Made by a program: the position numbers and the translations under genes. Below the pieces are notes generated by a model. It saw only the letters and a program-made list of their open reading frames with translations, did not search any database and had not been told where the DNA came from. Below are positions 1-11,489 of a stretch of 64,000 nucleotides of DNA, in pieces. The number at the start of each line of letters is the position of its first letter. The stretch's first letter is position 1. The DNA is from Anthoceros angustus (Eukaryota > Streptophyta > Anthocerotopsida > Anthocerotales > Anthocerotaceae), in NCBI GenBank assembly GCA_010909165.1, contig VJWM01000240.1, forward strand, positions 62,001-126,000, in the 5' to 3' direction.

Positions 1-3000
1 GGAGAAAGATAAGGAGATTGGGAGGCTTGCCTGGAGTTGGAGAGCGGTAGTGGAGAAAGAGGCCGCATTGGTAGGAGTGACAAATCAGCCGGTGGGACGA
101 AAAGGCCATCCCACTAAGGGTCCGCATCATGGACGACAAAAGAAGGAGAGTGGTAGGGTGGCGACCTACTACAACAACCTCCTCGAAGCGATTGAGGAAC
201 GCCATGGAGGAAGACGAAGAAACAGACTCACCGCTCGACGCCAAGTGGAATGGCAACCGAGGTCAAACTTTGAGTTGGTACAAGGAAAGTGTGTGGACAT
301 AGCCGAACGAGCGAGTCAAGAAGCACCCACGGCGACGCCAGAGAACCTCCCGAGACGGTGGAGCTATCAAGCGGGAGGAAGAGACCGATGGTAGGATGGT
401 ACCTACCAAAGTTCCTACTGTAGGAACTGCTGAAGAGGAGGAGGTGACCCGGAAGGAAGGTACCTCCGGTCTCTGAAACCAGTGTGAGGAAGGTACCCCA
501 TAGCAAGATCCAAACAGAGGTAGGAGACGAACCGCCTACCAAGAAGACGAGAACAGAGGGGAGGAACCCATCGAGGATGAACGAGTAGGAGGAATGGAAC
601 CTCCTACCACAGGAAGACCTACCACCGAGGGCCGACGAGGCGTGCTACCGGCATAGTCCCGAGAAGACTCGAGGTGGGCAAGGCTAAACGACCCATCAAG
701 GGAAGACATTGAAGCTGCGAGGCGAACAAAAGCGTGACGTGGGATGTCGGTGGGACCTTTTCGGTGGGGCGTTTTGTCCCAAGTGGTGCACACCTTGGGA
801 AGTGTGAGTATTTAAGAGTGGCGGCGGTATGAGCGGATAGGATATTCGGTCAAGGTGAGCCGGATCGAGCCGAGAGGACGTGAGGGTGGCGGAAGGAGCC
901 ATCGGCCCCGGAGGATGAAGAGCAGGACGAGGCCCCGGGCAAGAGACCGCCACGCCCGCGAACCAACATGAGGCCTCGGGATCGGGGAACCCAACAAGAG
1001 AAAGGGAAAAGGCCATAGAAGCACCTCCTACGGAGGAAGGAGGAAAGGATACGAGACCACCTAGGGTTGAGGATTGGTAGGCCGACAACACCGGTGGTAG
1101 GAGTGAACCCCTACGGTGGGACCCGGAAGGAGGCGATGGAACCTCCTACGGAGCTTTACCTCCTACCAAGAAGTAGTAACAAGACTTGAGGCGGAAGGAG
1201 GCGGAGGATGCCGAGAAGAACGCCGAGGCGTTGGTGACCTACGGAGGAAGGCGATGGGAAGTGTTGAGGCGGCATCCCTGAGGGTAGTTCTTGAGGCGGA
1301 AGTGGGCGCGGGATCTATGGACGCCCTAGTGGACCGTGTCGGAGGTGGCCGAGTTCGTCGAACTTGAGACCTCTGAGGCGGAAGGAGGCGGAGGATGCCG
1401 AGAAAGAGGAGCTCAAAACCACCTCAGAAGCAACACTCCGTGCTAGATCCGCCAAAGAGCGACGGGATGACCACCAAGTTGGTGAATGTGTGGGAAATGA
1501 TTGACCGGTCTTAGGACGAGGCAAAATCAGCCAAGAGGGCGAGGAGTTGGAAGCTGCCGGGAAGGAGGAAGGAAGTTGGAAGCTACCCTAGCAAGGGTAG
1601 GACACATCGAGCAGCAAGGAGGAGGCATCTCACTAGCAAGGCCGTGGGACCTTGAAGGCAGAAGGACCTCCTCGAAGAAGTTAGTTGCCATGGAGCGGAA
1701 GGAGCATTACAAGGGAAAATACGGCTTGGTGAAGGAGCGACAAGGATGGGACAATGTGACTAAGGGTCACAAAGAGGAGCTTCGTATTACGAGAGAACTT
1801 TTGGAGCAACGGAAGGAGGCGAGAAGGCGACCTTACCCACGCCTATGAGGCGGAGGCAAGGCTGCGGAAGGAGGTTTTGATGGCCCAACGATCTTTGGAG
1901 GGTCTTGGTCATTCGAGGGAGCGGAAGGAGGCGGCGCGCCATAGTGAAACATGGCGATGGAAGCCATGGAGAAAGATAAGGAGATTGGGAGGCTTGCCAC
2001 AGGTTGGAGGAGCGTAGTGGAGAAAGAGGCCGCATTGGTAGGAGTGACAAATCGGGCCGGGTGGGACGAGTCGTCATCCCACTAAGGGTCCGCATCATGG
2101 ACGCACAAAGAAGGAGAGTGGTAGGGTGGCGACCTACTACAACAACCTCCTGGAAGCGATTGAGGAACGCTACGGTGAGGAAGGCGAAGAAAGCAGACCT
2201 CCATTACGACGCCAAGTGGAATGGCAACCACGGAGGTGAAACTTTGAGTTGGTACAAGGAAGTGGGGACATAGCCGAGCGAGCAGTCAAGAAGCACCTAC
2301 GGCGCCGATGGAACCTCCCAGACGGTGGAGCTATCAAGCGGGAGGAAGGCGATGGTAGGATGGTACCTACCAAAGTTCCTACTCGGTAGGAAGCTGAAGA
2401 GGAGGAGGTGACCCGGAAGGAAGGTACCTCCGGTCTCTGAAACCAGTGTGAGGAAGGTACCCCATAGCAAGATCCAAACAGAGGTAGGAGACGAACCGCC
2501 TACCAAGAAGGCGAGCAGTGGGGAGGAACCTCGAGGGTGAGCAGTAGGAGGAATGGAACCTCCTACCACGGTGGAAGACCTACCACGAGGGTGGCGTGGC
2601 GGTGCTACAGTCTGGAGAAGACTCCACGGAGGTGGGCAAGGCTAAGCGACCCATCGAAGGGAAGACATTGAAGCCGCGAGGGCTAACAAAAGCAGCGACG
2701 TGGGATGTCGGTGGGACCTTTTCGGTGGGGCGTTTTGTCCCAAGTGGTGCACACCTTGGGAAGTGTGAGTATTTAAGAGTGGCGGCGGTATGAGCGGATA
2801 GGATATTCGGTCAAGGTGAGGTGACCCGGAAGGAGGCGGAGGCAAGGAACCTCACGAGGGGTGACAAGGGTCCTATTGTTGGACTTGGCAAGTCGCCCTA
2901 GCATTAAACTAGCACGAGTGGCCAGTCGACTCCCCCACCTATAAAAGGGAGGGTGGAAGAATGAATAAACACCAGACCTTGCTTTGTCATGCATTCTTCG

Positions 3001-3335
3001 TCTCTCCGGCGCATCCCTTTGTGTGTGTGCGCAGTTGACCGTCGTCCGCCAAGCGACGAGAAGGCGAAGGGTGGGGTTCGGTCGGAGGCCCCTCGCGGTG
3101 GGTTCGCTCAACGCAGGCTCCTCCTCTCGTGAAAGATTGTTGTTGGATGTGCTTGGTGTTGCTGCTGGGTGGCCCCTGCAGGGTGACTGGCGCTCGACTA
3201 CGCTCGCGTCAGGTGTTCGTACACAGCAATCGGCCCGAGAGAAATACCCAGCTAGCCGTCACCCCAGGCAGTTGTGCCGCAAGGGAGGCGTGCAAACTGG
3301 CGAACGTTGCGAGTAGAGTTAGATTTGGGGATCGA
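1..3335 (+). mobile_element. Decayed LTR retrotransposon with internal duplication
   Basis: This is a G+A-rich, non-coding remnant. The first 840 bases recur at about 1970-2815 in the same orientation, with many small indels between the copies. Broken frames around 1180-1440 and 1910-1960 read as charged, Glu/Arg/Ala-rich gag-like sequence and carry repeated 'gcggaaggaggcgga' motifs. The 3' part (about 2880-3335) resembles an LTR: a TATA-like 'ctataaaaggg' at about 2939, a GAATAAA polyadenylation-like signal at about 2962, then a GC-rich stretch. No intact gag, protease, RT or integrase frame is visible, so the element cannot move by itself. The superfamily is not determinable from what remains. 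Confidence 0.55.
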
Positions 3336-4280
3336 ATGAAGTGAGTCTGTATGTGGTTGTCTGTGAGCTATGTTTCTTTTGAGAATGGTGAAGAGGTTGG
3401 TTATGGGTGTGTCGTTGTAGAGTGAATTGATCGTTGTAGTTGGCGAGGAGAGTGTTGAGGTGGAGGGAATCACAGGCGTGGAGGCGGCGTGGGCGATAAC
3501 CCGAAGCATAACACCGCTTGTTGCCCACACCGAGGACAAGTAGGCAAGGCGGGATGATGAGGCGAGAGAGTGAGAGGAATGACTTGCGAACAATCCGAAC
3601 CAAATCTCTTGGGATCGAACCTACGTATTCAACGACCGTGGGATAAGTGTGGCCACCGAGGCGAGCTTCGGGAGACCGGGGCAAACCTACCACAACCAGG
3701 CTGCCTGATGGTTGGCATGTGAAGCAATTCTAGGGTTCTAGTTGTTTCTAGGCTTCCGACATTTTCAAACATAACGCTCTTGTGTAGGTTTTGTGTACAG
3801 ACAGCAAGGTTGTAAGTTGAAGTCTGGTTGAAGGTTGTAGGTTGAAGTCTGAAAAAACTTTCAGGCTTCCAAACAGCAGGCACTTGTTTCCTTCTGTTGA
3901 AAGCTCCATATGCTGAAGTCTGTTTCTAGTTTTTGCATATGTGAATGTGCTCAGAGGTGAAGGCATGCGTGTGTGAAAGCTTCCCAGAGTAGTGGATGTG
4001 AAGCCGCTTGAGGGTTCGCTGGTTCTAGCCTCACAGACAAACCAGACTTCGACATAGACACATCAGACACACAGACACACCAGACACACAGACAAAGCAG
4101 ACTTCGAGCATCATAATCAAAGTAGACTTCGGGCAATAGAAATCTTATTAGATACATGTCCGAGTTTTCTCACCTTTCGACATCATGCCCATTGAGTCAA
4201 ACTTTACAATGCCCAAGGCCTCACTCACAAATTCAAAATCCATCCCACTGATTGGCCATCTAGGCTTGCTTTCCTCAGAC
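3336..4280. other. Gene-free stretch, low-complexity remnants
   Basis: No coding region can be supported here. Around 3600 the plus strand carries 'cttgggatcgaacc', whose complement has a Pol III B-box-like core and resembles the unit of the 68-bp array at 46.3 kb. From 3780 to 4140 there are short repeated phrases ('gttgtaggttgaagtctg', 'cagacacacagac'). Confidence 0.4.
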
Positions 4281-4735
4281 CTGGGCATGATTCAATGAGA
4301 AATAATCATCTCACCCCTTTCAATGGTGGCCTTATGCACATGCGTGGCCTTCTGCCCGGGCAACTTAAAGCCCGCGGTCTACCCCTGGTTCCACTTTCTG
4401 AGCACGAGCACCCTCACGGCACTCGGGTTCGCCTTTGCACACAATGGAAGCTATGGCGCCTTGAGAATGGATGATATTGTTGTGATGGAGGGACATGGAA
4501 TCTCCAAGCCGACACGGGCATGATTCAATGAAAATAATCATCTCACCCCTTTCAATGGTGGCCTTATGCACATGCGTGGCCTTACGCCCGGGCAACAAAG
4601 CCCGCGGTCTACCTGGTTCCACTTCGAGCACGAGCACCCTCGGCCTCGGTTCATGCACACAATGGAAGCTATGGCGCCTTGAGAATGGATGATATTGTTG
4701 TGATGGAGGGACATGGAATCTCAAGCGAGCACGAC
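4281..4735. repeat. Tandem duplication, about 234 bp x 2
   Basis: The copy starting near 4281 ('gggcatgattcaatga') is repeated from about 4516 to 4735. Both contain 'tcaatggtggccttatgcac' and end near 'gatggagggacatggaatctc'. Copy two has several short deletions relative to copy one. The short frames inside are truncated and unlike any family I recognise. Confidence 0.75.
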
Positions 4736-5825
4736 GCCAAGGGCGCCTCTGCGCCGGAGGTGAGTATCGACCATCTAGCTATGACAAATTCACTTTTTCA
4801 ACTTGGCTGCAGCAGTACTTGCAGATGGAGCAGGCCAAGGCCTGGCCCTTGGAAGAAGGTGCGAGCTGGGTGGTTGGCCCCCTCGGAGCCTTCCGTGTAG
4901 TGCTGGACACTGGAGGACAAGGTGCCCTCGGCTGTGGATGACTCAAGCGAGCACGACACGGCGTTGTGGCGGGGCGCCTCGGCCAGCAGTTTCCTTGTCA
5001 TCGTGCTTGCATATAGCATGTATGGTGAGGCATGTCTCAAGCAAGAGGGATGTGTGGCACACCGCTCGCTCATGGGTGTGCTATGCTTGGCGGCGGATGT
5101 ATTCGGACTCTTCACAAATGGCTGGCCTTAAGCTGTTGTGCTTTTCATGCTTGGACGGCGTCTCGAGACAGTGCTTTTTTTAGGCTGCGTGGCCTTATGT
5201 GCTAGCCATTCTTTTGAGGCAATGTAGCTCGTGTAGCTATGCGAGTACACTGGATTAACACCGTGTGGGTTGTTAATCGGACAAATCAAATGCACATCTA
5301 GACAAGCGAGGGCAAGTGTGACTCACTGCGCATTCCAATTGCCAATCTGAACACACTGAACTCACACACACAACATAGTTTGAATCCATGTCACAACATC
5401 CGCTGAGCCGAGCCTGGCATGTTTAACATGGTTCACCTCCAAACTAAAACCATAACTCGTAGAAAATCGGAGACATCCACAGCTAAATTGCCCATTGTAG
5501 ATGCTTCCACACCAGGTTGGGACTCCACACTCTCTGACAAGTCGTGGATAGCTTTGCTGCAATCCCTCTCCTAGTTCACCACAGCTTGATCCAACCATGC
5601 TCTATATCCAGCAGAAAGCCAGTACATCTGTGGAGTCTTCTTGTTCTTCTCGTTGGCCTTCGGAATAGCGACCATTGGAAACTTTGGGCAGTTCATGTCA
5701 AGGATCAAGCTCAAACATTTCACAAAAAAAAACTTCAGAGCATGTAGACAGACATGTAGACAAAGCATCTAACACGGCCGCCAATGACACACACTACTCA
5801 TCGCTAGAACAGCTGGAGGCCAGGA
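4736..5825. other. Unrecognised stretch, possible decayed coding sequence
   Basis: Between about 4755 and 5130 the plus strand has coding-like composition in shifting frames, one stretch ending in a hydrophobic segment with residues SSFLVIVLAYSMYG. Frames are broken and no family is recognised. From 5130 to 5825 I see nothing coding. Confidence 0.3.
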
Positions 5826-6850
5826 ATTGACATGTTCAGATGTCATTAGATGCATCTGTCCTGTCAAGGTTCAAAGCACCACACACACAAAACAATTTGG
5901 CTGCCTGGATCAAGCTCCAACACACACACACACAAAATTCAGAGCCTGTAGACAGCCTATCTGGACCAACCATCTAACACGCACCACCTACCCGTTCACA
6001 TCTTGCCTGCACATGCACCTGATCACACAACGACCAGCATCCATAAGCTCATGAAACTGCACTACCAAGCTCAAGAAGCTACCATAAGCACAAGAAGCTA
6101 CACCACCAAGTTCAAAGCCACACCAAGAAGGTCTAGTAATTTTTAGAGCCTGCAAACAGACATCTAGACTAGGAGATGCATCTGGACCAAGAGCTAAATC
6201 TGTCCCGCATCACACCCACCACCTACTGCTAGGACTGCTCAAGGCTGTGCATTCACATGTTCTGGTCTAACACGAAGCATGTGGGTGTCAAGGATCCAGC
6301 ACACAAGGCTAATCATGTCAAGGATCACGAAGGCCGGGTATCTTGAAGGGCTGAAGGCCGGGCTGAAGGCCGGGCTGAAGGCCGGGCTGAAGGCCGGGCT
6401 GAAGGCCAGGATTGCTGAAGGCCAGGTATTCACGTGTTCAACCGTGAGTAGATGCAGCTGTCCTGTCAAGGTTCAAAGCACACCACAGACACAAAACAAT
6501 CTAGCTGCCTGGATCAAGCTCCAACACACACAAGAAGCACAAGAAGCTACACCACCGAGTTCAAAGCCACACCAAGAAGGTCTAGTATTTTTCAGAGCGT
6601 GCAGAGAGACATCTGGACAAAGAGACGCATCTGTCCTGCATCACACCCACCACTCACTGCTAGGACTGCTCAAGGCTGTGCCAGATGTCATTAGATGCAT
6701 CTGTCCTGTCAAGGTTGAAAGCACACCACAAACACAAAACAATCTGGCTGCCTGGATCAAGCTCCAACACACACAAAAAAAACTTGAGCATGTAGCAGAC
6801 ATGTAGACAAAGATATCCGGACCAGCCCGCAATCACACCCACCGCTGCTG
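5826..6850. repeat. Interspersed CA-rich repeat, three copies
   Basis: A block beginning 'cagatgtcattagatgcatc' and running through 'caaggttcaaagcac' to a CA-rich tail occurs at about 5836-5945 and 6680-6790, and as a variant at about 6444-6545. Linking sequence ('aagaagctacaccacc') is also repeated near 6090 and 6545. Open frames across this block are produced by the repeats and are not taken as genes. Confidence 0.7.
6348..6407. repeat. 12-bp minisatellite, five copies
   Basis: The unit GGGCTGAAGGCC is repeated five times head to tail without variation, flanked by partial copies (for example near 6333 and 6408). In one plus-strand frame it reads as a four-residue AGLK repeat, but the surrounding frame shows no gene. 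Confidence 0.9.
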
Positions 6851-7763
6851 TGATCAAGCTCAAGCATATCACCAAAAAACTTGGAAAATCAACCACCGAA
6901 CGAGAAAAGGACCCACCTGACTGTGGCCCCACCTCCTCTTCTCCATCCGGTGCTAAAAGAACACGATGATTTTTGTCCTCCTCCACCAAGCCTATGACTT
7001 CTGCCTCCTTGTCAGGAATACGTTCTTCCTCACGCTCCTTGGCAGGCATGTCCTCCTGCTCTTGCTCCCTACCGGCGTCACCCTGTCTCACCTCCTCATG
7101 GCTATCCTCAGAATCTGAAGACACATGCTCAATCCCAAGATCATACCTTTCCCCCCTGTGACCTTATTCACGGGGCCTTGTGAATCAGGGGTCTCTTCCT
7201 GCCGGACATCCACTTTCTTCTCCTTCTCCCCTGCCCGACCCTTCTTCTTCTCCTCCTTCAAGGCTTTCCTCCCATCTGTTTCCTGTTTGAAGGCTAACGG
7301 TTCTGACCTTGTGCATTTTTTTCTCCACTAGGATGCCCAAGGCCATCAACCTCGGGATTTTTTGGCCACCACTACTAGCTCGCTTATCGTAAATATGGAA
7401 GATCAGGTCATCAATGTTCCGCCACTCCTTATCTGAAAACTTTTCAGATCCTTTCCACCCGTAAGCCTCGCTGGCCATTCCTGTTACACCAAACCAGAGG
7501 TCAAACACGTACTGGCCTCCCACCGCCTCCTTCAGCCCCTGTTGAAGCATGCTGTCACGAACGTTCACTCCTTCCTCTCGCAGGACAAAGTCTCCAGTGT
7601 GCCAACACCAAGTGGAGCGCTTCCACTTGGGTGCGTCCTCCAAGGCTTTCGTCACACGGGCTTGTCGAGTCACAGCATTCTTTAGAGCACGCTTCCGATT
7701 CCGTGTCATTCCTACAATCTCCTCATCAGACGCCACCACGTCACTATAAATAGATGAAGGCAT
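6660..7763 (-). CDS. Unrecognised two-part ORF, possibly retroelement-derived
   Basis: Reading leftward from an ATG at 7763, a 192-residue frame ends at 7185. A second frame begins near 7124 and continues to 6660. The first part has a basic N-terminal segment (RNRKRALKNAVTRQARV, about residues 21-37), a Trp-rich middle (KWKRSTWCWHTGDFVL) and a charged Gly/Glu-rich tail. The second is acidic (EDSHEEVRQ, then KEREEERIPDKEAEV) followed by a hydrophobic stretch (FLVICLSLITAAVGVIAGW). They may be exons of one gene or a frameshifted remnant. I recognise no domain. Position beside repeats argues for a domesticated or decayed element, but this is inference. Confidence 0.35.
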
Positions 7764-8700
7764 CCTAGCACCTTGTCCTCAATGTTGACCTAAATGGCCC
7801 TTGGATAGCGGCGGTAGATGAGCTATTCTTGATTCAAGCTACAACATCTACAACGAAAAGCTTTAGCAACATGTCAATAAAAGCACAAACCAGCATGCAC
7901 CCTAAAGTAAGAAAACCAAGATGCTTGACTCTTGTGAGCACCGAGAGGCAAAACAGCGATCGTTGAGGCGGGACCAGCAGCAGAGGCGGGGAGTAGCGGC
8001 CTGGCACCAACACTAGCAGTGCGAGGGCGGCGGCGGCAGCGGCACAGGCGGGACCAGCAGCGGCGGCGGCGGCACTAGCGAGGCGGGAAGCGGCCTGGCG
8101 GCGGCAGCGGCACAGCGGGCGGGAGCGTGCACAAGCAAGGGTAGGAGCACCAGCACCACCAGGCTCCCAAGCTTCCCACGCTCTCGGCCTTCAGGCTCCC
8201 AAGCTCCCTTGAAGCTTCCCACGCTCTCGGCTCCCAATCTTCCCACACTCTCGGCCTTCAGGCTCCCAAGCTTCCCACGCTCTCGGCTCCCAAGCTTCCC
8301 ACGCTCTCGGCTCCCAAGCTCTCGGCCTTCAGGCCCCAACGGTGTCCTTCTCGCAAGGAATAAATTTTGGTAGGAGAACATAGGGCGTGAGCAAGAAGAC
8401 CAGCAGCGGCACAGGCGGGACCAGCAGCGGCACAGGCGGGACCAGCAGCGGCACAGGCGGGACCAGCAGCGGCACAGGCGGGACCAGCAGCAGAGGGCCT
8501 CGGCGGAGCCTCGAGAAGCAGAGGGCCTCGAGCATCAACAGAGGGCGTGAGCACCCGAGAGGGCCTCGAGCATCAGAGAGAGGCAGCAGGCCAAAGTTCG
8601 CGTAGGCACATGTAAGAAGCTGGAGGCGGGAGGAAGTGGAGGGCGTTCGGCCGAAGGTAAGCGGTCGTTGACCTTCAAACAGGTAAAAACTAGACAAGGT
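7764..8700. repeat. GC-rich minisatellite region
   Basis: Two short-period arrays dominate. At about 8395-8495 the unit 'ggcacaggcgggaccagcagc' (21 bp) is repeated four times and appears again in degenerate form near 7970-8110. At about 8160-8335 a unit containing 'gctcccaagcttcccacgct' with 'tcggccttcag' is repeated several times. Open frames reading Pro/Leu/Ala or Gly/Thr/Ser repeats on either strand follow from the arrays and are not genes. Confidence 0.8.
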
Positions 8701-9054
8701 AAACGTAAGATAAAATAATCAACTACAATGATATAAAACTATAACTATAAGTAAAATAAAAATATTAATTTAGTGAAACTTTGACTATCTCACATCACTC
8801 TCTCACATCTCTCTCTCATCTCTCAAAAGTAACCAAGTGTACCACAACCATATGGTACAAAAGTGTACCACCAAACCATGCTTACACCCCATCACATTAA
8901 CGTTAGGTCACGGACGCGATCAACCCTGCCATTATCTAAACCTCTTTTTAACCCGATCATCTTTCAAACTTTATTATCCACATGACACTATTCCTCATTA
9001 TCCTAATTACAATTTTAGAGGTTGTTTTTAATTAGGATATTGCATGACATGTAT
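8701..9054. other. AT-rich spacer with a CT-rich run
   Basis: AT-rich, with a run of 'ctctctcacatctctctctc' near 8795-8825. No gene or known element is seen. Confidence 0.4.
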
Positions 9055-9561
9055 CTAATTCTCTCTTTGAAATGTAGAAAGGATCTCTATAATGTCAGTA
9101 TATAGCACAAACCGCTCATATTCATTTTCGTTTTCAATAAACCCAGACCCGTAGTTGTCTATGATCTCTTCAATCCTCTTAAATGATGCAAAGTCGATAG
9201 TTCTTCTTCCAGAGACAATGTCATTCATCATTTGAATATCACTTTTGGATATCATTCGAATAACGTCTTCGAATATCAAGCTACTACGGATTTGATAACT
9301 ATGTATTGGTCTACCCTTTACATAGTGGTATATCTCACGCCTACAAATAGGGCATGTCATTGGCCAACTACACACGTTCCACCATGAGTTTAGACAATTT
9401 TTATGATATGTATGAGAACATATATTTATTTTAGTAATCTCTTCGCCTAACATAATAGAATCTTTACAAATTGCACAAGTCACTTTATCTTGAAATTCAC
9501 TTTGATAAATGCTTGTAGATAGACCGTAGTGGACAACGATTGCGACATCCCTAGAATCCAT
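9055..9561 (-). CDS. Small RING-H2 finger protein in an AT-rich island
   Basis: An intronless frame of 168 codons from the ATG at 9561 (MDSRDVAIVV). A C3H2C3 RING-H2 finger spans about residues 29-75: CAIC, then a segment with GEEITKINICSHTYHKNCL, a Trp-rich linker (NSWWNVCSW) and CPICRRE. Such fingers normally recruit an E2 enzyme, making the protein a candidate ubiquitin ligase. After the finger comes an Ile/Asp-rich tail with no recognised domain. The gene is strikingly AT-rich with A/T-ending codons, unlike the GC-rich plant genes in this window, and its neighbours are transposon-like. That could mean foreign origin, including an old insertion from a large DNA virus, or a rarely expressed plant gene. 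Domain assignment is secure; origin is open. Confidence 0.6.
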   Translation of the reverse strand: MDSRDVAIVVHYGLSTSIYQSEFQDKVTCAICKDSIMLGEEITKINICSHTYHKNCLNSWWNVCSWPMTCPICRREIYHYVKGRPIHSYQIRSSLIFEDVIRMISKSDIQMMNDIVSGRRTIDFASFKRIEEIIDNYGSGFIENENEYERFVLYTDIIEILSTFQREN

Positions 9562-9732
9562 AATGTATGAAATATTCAAATAGGATAACTAGGGAAAAAC
9601 TTCGACTTATGTGAATACAAAATTATTTTGTAACTAATATCTGATTAGTCCTCAAGAATGATTTCCCCTACACAATCTCAAAGCCTTGATAAACTTATTT
9701 ATAGTTGGAAGTGACACTACCAAATTTGGAAA

Positions 9733-10130
9733 TACACTTATAGTTGAAAATAATAAAATCACTTTGCTAAGTAAGGAAACTATAATAGAAGTCAAGATAG
9801 GAAATATATATCTAGGGAAATATAATTGGCGCTCTCCAATTATATTTCTAGGAAAAGAAGACTTTATTATTAAAAAGAGATGGGAAAAACCCATCCACCC
9901 AAAAGCAAAAAACCCAATAAGGGCACCATGCCAGGGGGACTAGCCCCCACGATCACGCATTTCAAAACTACCAACCGCCCGGAGAACTTCGTGGTCAGGG
10001 ATGTGAAAATGCCTACCGACCAGCGGTGTCCTCCAATTATATTTCCCTAGATATACGTTTCCTATCATGACTTTTATTATAGCTTCTTTACTTGACAAAG
10101 TGATTTTGTTATTTTCAAAACCATTGGCCC
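9733..10130. repeat. Large inverted repeat, arms of about 100 bp
   Basis: The left arm (about 9740-9838, from 'gaaaataataaaatcacttt' to 'agggaaatataattgg') recurs as its reverse complement at about 10030-10125 with roughly 85-90% identity by eye. The spacer of about 190 bp contains 'gggcaccatgccagggggac', a core also seen near 19500 and 27130. This arrangement suggests a non-autonomous transposon with long terminal inverted repeats, or an inverted duplication. The short plus-strand frame at 9686-9943 lies across the left arm and is not called as a gene. Confidence 0.75.
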
Positions 10131-10439
10131 CCTCATTCTATTCATGGGATTCCTTCTTTATTGGGACCTCAGATCTCCTCTTCCAATTGATTTCGGGAGA
10201 ATTCTCTAAACCAATTGAGACAAGTCAAACAAATTTCTCCCCAAATCAATTGGGACAAGTTAAACAAATTACGTTTGAAACATTCAACACAGTTTCCTAT
10301 CCCTAAGTGGGGCTGTTTATTTTATTATTTGAAAAATTTATGAAAAATAATCTTTATGGATATCGGATAGTGGTCTGGAAGCTGTAAAGACGTATCCGAA
10401 ACAAATCTATGACCACACAACACTATAGACTTTTTGAAG

Positions 10440-10830
10440 TTTCTTCAAGTGTTAAGAAAATCACATAAAAAATTTAATCATCTTTAAGCATCGGGTGCAA
10501 AGGAGTATTTATTGTTGATTGCTTTATGGTACAATAGATTTTCAAGTGTGGTCGAAGACCGCTAAGCATAACTTTTCCTTTATGATAGGTCAAGATTTTT
10601 TAATGTCGCTTAGAAAGAGTGCTAGCTCCGAAATAGCTCAGTAGAAAAATAATAGTGATTATATCTTAGTGAAACCCATTGATCAATGGAACTCTGAACT
10701 TCCTTTTAGAAAACTTTATGGATTTTATAAATGATTTATTTTTATTTATTAAATTGATAAAAAGCTAATTGGGATACCTCCCTCAATGGGCCCTCTAAAG
10801 CCGCTCCCATCTTGTCCCAATTAGGGAGGG
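10440..10830 (+). mobile_element. AT-rich repeat family, copy 1
   Basis: About 350-390 bp sharing a long colinear core with the reverse complement of 20980-21330, for example 'ctaagcataacttttccttt' here against 'ctaagcttaactttttcctt' there. Its right end, running from 'aattgggatacctccctcaa' to 'cccatcttgtcccaattagg', matches the left end of the other copy. It has no coding capacity and is probably a non-autonomous DNA element. Ends and target duplications could not be fixed. Confidence 0.6.
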
Positions 10831-11489
10831 CCGACAGGTGTAAATCCTTCACCACCTAACCCCCGAACCTATGACCATCTTCATGCTGATCATGTCTGTG
10901 CACTGGAGAACTGCAGCGAAACACAATTTCACCATCCTATGGCTCCATTTATGAGCTGCAACATCTACAATCTACAACTGTGGAACTCGATTCCGGAAGG
11001 CGCGTGCTTTCAGATTACATCCATTTCCTTCCGCCAAACCAAGAGACTGATTCCGTCCCGTGCCGTTCTCAGGACTGTGGTGCTGGCGCTGGTCTCGAAC
11101 ATCTACAAAAACGTAGCTCTGTACGTAGGTAGGAGTGATGTACTAAAATAACAAATTCACCAAGCGAATTGCAGGGGAGTACATACAATTAACCGAGGAT
11201 GGCTACAGATCCAGACATCAAACTGCATCCGCACCCGTCCGAGCCTGAGGAAGGATACATAACCAGCCTACATACATACATAGGTAGATAATTTATGCTA
11301 GGTAGGTAGTCTATGCTGGACTGTGGGCCGAGAATCTGGTGCTCAGTTAAAAGCAAGCTACGCCATTGCAGGGAGACTGGTGTTAGAGAAAAATGGAGAT
11401 ACGCCCACAAGCACAGTGACCTACAAGGAGCCACCTTGTTTTGCTTCAGGCAAATCTCCTACCCAGAACCCAGACAGGCTCCTCACATT
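10831..11489. other. Downstream flank of the methyltransferase gene
   Basis: This holds the likely 3' untranslated region of the minus-strand gene that ends at 11490. Around 11160-11320 there are repeated 'acatacatac' and 'taggtagata' phrases. No separate gene is supported. Confidence 0.4.

Noticed and set aside
6279-6806. A 175-codon plus-strand frame
   Set aside because: It crosses the 12-bp minisatellite and two copies of a CA-rich repeat. The frame is open because of repeats and has no independent support.
8258-8697. Overlapping Pro/Leu/Val-rich and Gly/Thr/Ser-rich frames on both strands
   Set aside because: They are translations of the 21-bp minisatellite and the neighbouring array.
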